Shown here piece by piece: positions 63,906-64,000 of a stretch of DNA of 64,000 bases. The notes beneath the pieces are model-generated. The model saw only the letters and a list, made by a program, of their open reading frames with translations, was not told the origin of the DNA and did no database searches. Position 1 is the first letter of the stretch; every line of letters begins with the position of its first letter. Source of the DNA: Adineta ricciae (lineage: Eukaryota > Rotifera > Eurotatoria > Adinetida > Adinetidae). The position numbers were made by a program, and so were the translations under genes. Location of the stretch: NCBI GenBank assembly GCA_905250025.1, contig CAJNOJ010000376.1, positions 18,001 through 82,000 on the forward strand. The letters are read 5' to 3'.

Positions 63906-64000
63906 TCAATACCCAGATTGTCGCGTAATATGTACGATATAGTCTCTTGCTTCACCATATCCATCATTGTGACAAGCTTTACGATTGTACGGATCTCTGC
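63906..64000 (-). CDS. GEVED-repeat protein, copy 2, C-terminal end only
   Basis: Minus strand, stop TGA at 63906-63908. The frame reads RDPYNRKACHNDGYGEARDY and VHITRQSGY, the C-terminus of the last GEVED repeat, with N to H and W to G changes from copy 1. The rest lies beyond the window, so copy 2 may hold the missing 5' end of this gene. Confidence 0.75.
   Translation of the reverse strand, partial: RDPYNRKACHNDGYGEARDYIVHITRQSGY

Larger units (their letters stand above)
50853..64000 (+). repeat. 14 kb direct duplication, copy 2 (runs off window)
   Basis: Second copy of 34390-48320. Compared with copy 1 it has a 166 bp insertion (51130), a 222 bp extra segment (about 54668-54889), a 22 bp extra segment (about 55288) and a six-N collapse (52098). 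Confidence 0.93.

Noticed and set aside
1..64000. CRISPR arrays, rRNA genes, bacterial operons
   Set aside because: No regularly spaced identical repeats, no rRNA-like conserved blocks; the introns and families are eukaryotic.

Overview
The window is animal nuclear DNA, most likely from a bdelloid rotifer such as Adineta or Rotaria. It is AT-rich. Introns are mostly 53-95 bp with GT-AG borders. There are several families I associate with bdelloids: rhodopsin-like receptors with NHL or LDLa/EGF ectodomains, an R-S-E ADP-ribosyltransferase, and unclassified Cys-rich two-membrane-segment proteins. Genes of non-metazoan character sit beside them: an intradiol ring-cleavage dioxygenase, a TauD-type dioxygenase, a DUF3431-like protein and GEVED repeats. 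Decayed DNA transposons are frequent. I found no rRNA, no CRISPR array and no bacterial operon. The species is inferred from content, not proven.

Layout, left part (1-18400). A receptor gene runs off the left edge on the minus strand. Next come a frameshifted ADP-ribosyltransferase and a poly-G/gap region. A membrane-protein ORF with two stop codons in a row follows. Three paralogous NHL-repeat exons are then followed by two exons of a repeated beta-rich domain and the start of a 7TM domain that has decayed. A mariner element with recognisable inverted repeats (12353-13537) and a repeat-rich stretch (14300-17700) complete this part.

Middle part (18400-34400). Three paralogous modules of a two-TM, Cys-rich membrane protein lie in a row. 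Their exon borders and phases allow one three-module gene, with a 2.9 kb repeat insertion in one intron. After them come two oppositely oriented pieces of one transposon-protein family, an intact three-exon secreted intradiol dioxygenase, and a PHD-finger gene fragment.

Right part (34390-64000). A ~14 kb block occurs twice in direct orientation (about 34390-48320 and 50853-64000, about 95% identical by eye). Each copy carries, in order, an FAD oxidoreductase (-), an F-box protein (-), a TauD-like dioxygenase (+), a DUF3431-like membrane protein (+), a 1567-residue LDLa/EGF/7TM receptor (+) and a GEVED-repeat gene (-). The copies have complementary lesions. Copy 1 has a nonsense codon in the F-box gene; copy 2 has the middle of the FAD gene replaced by six Ns. 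The 0.7 kb between the copies is almost all repeats, including G-rich telomere-like tracts. The block is either a real tandem duplication or two haplotypes joined in the assembly.

The most noteworthy signals are this duplicated block with its complementary lesions, a 483 bp identical tract between two otherwise divergent NHL exons, the three-module membrane-protein locus, and several uncatalogued repeat families. One of these has perfect 16 bp inverted ends, and one is a small element with its empty site visible in the other copy.
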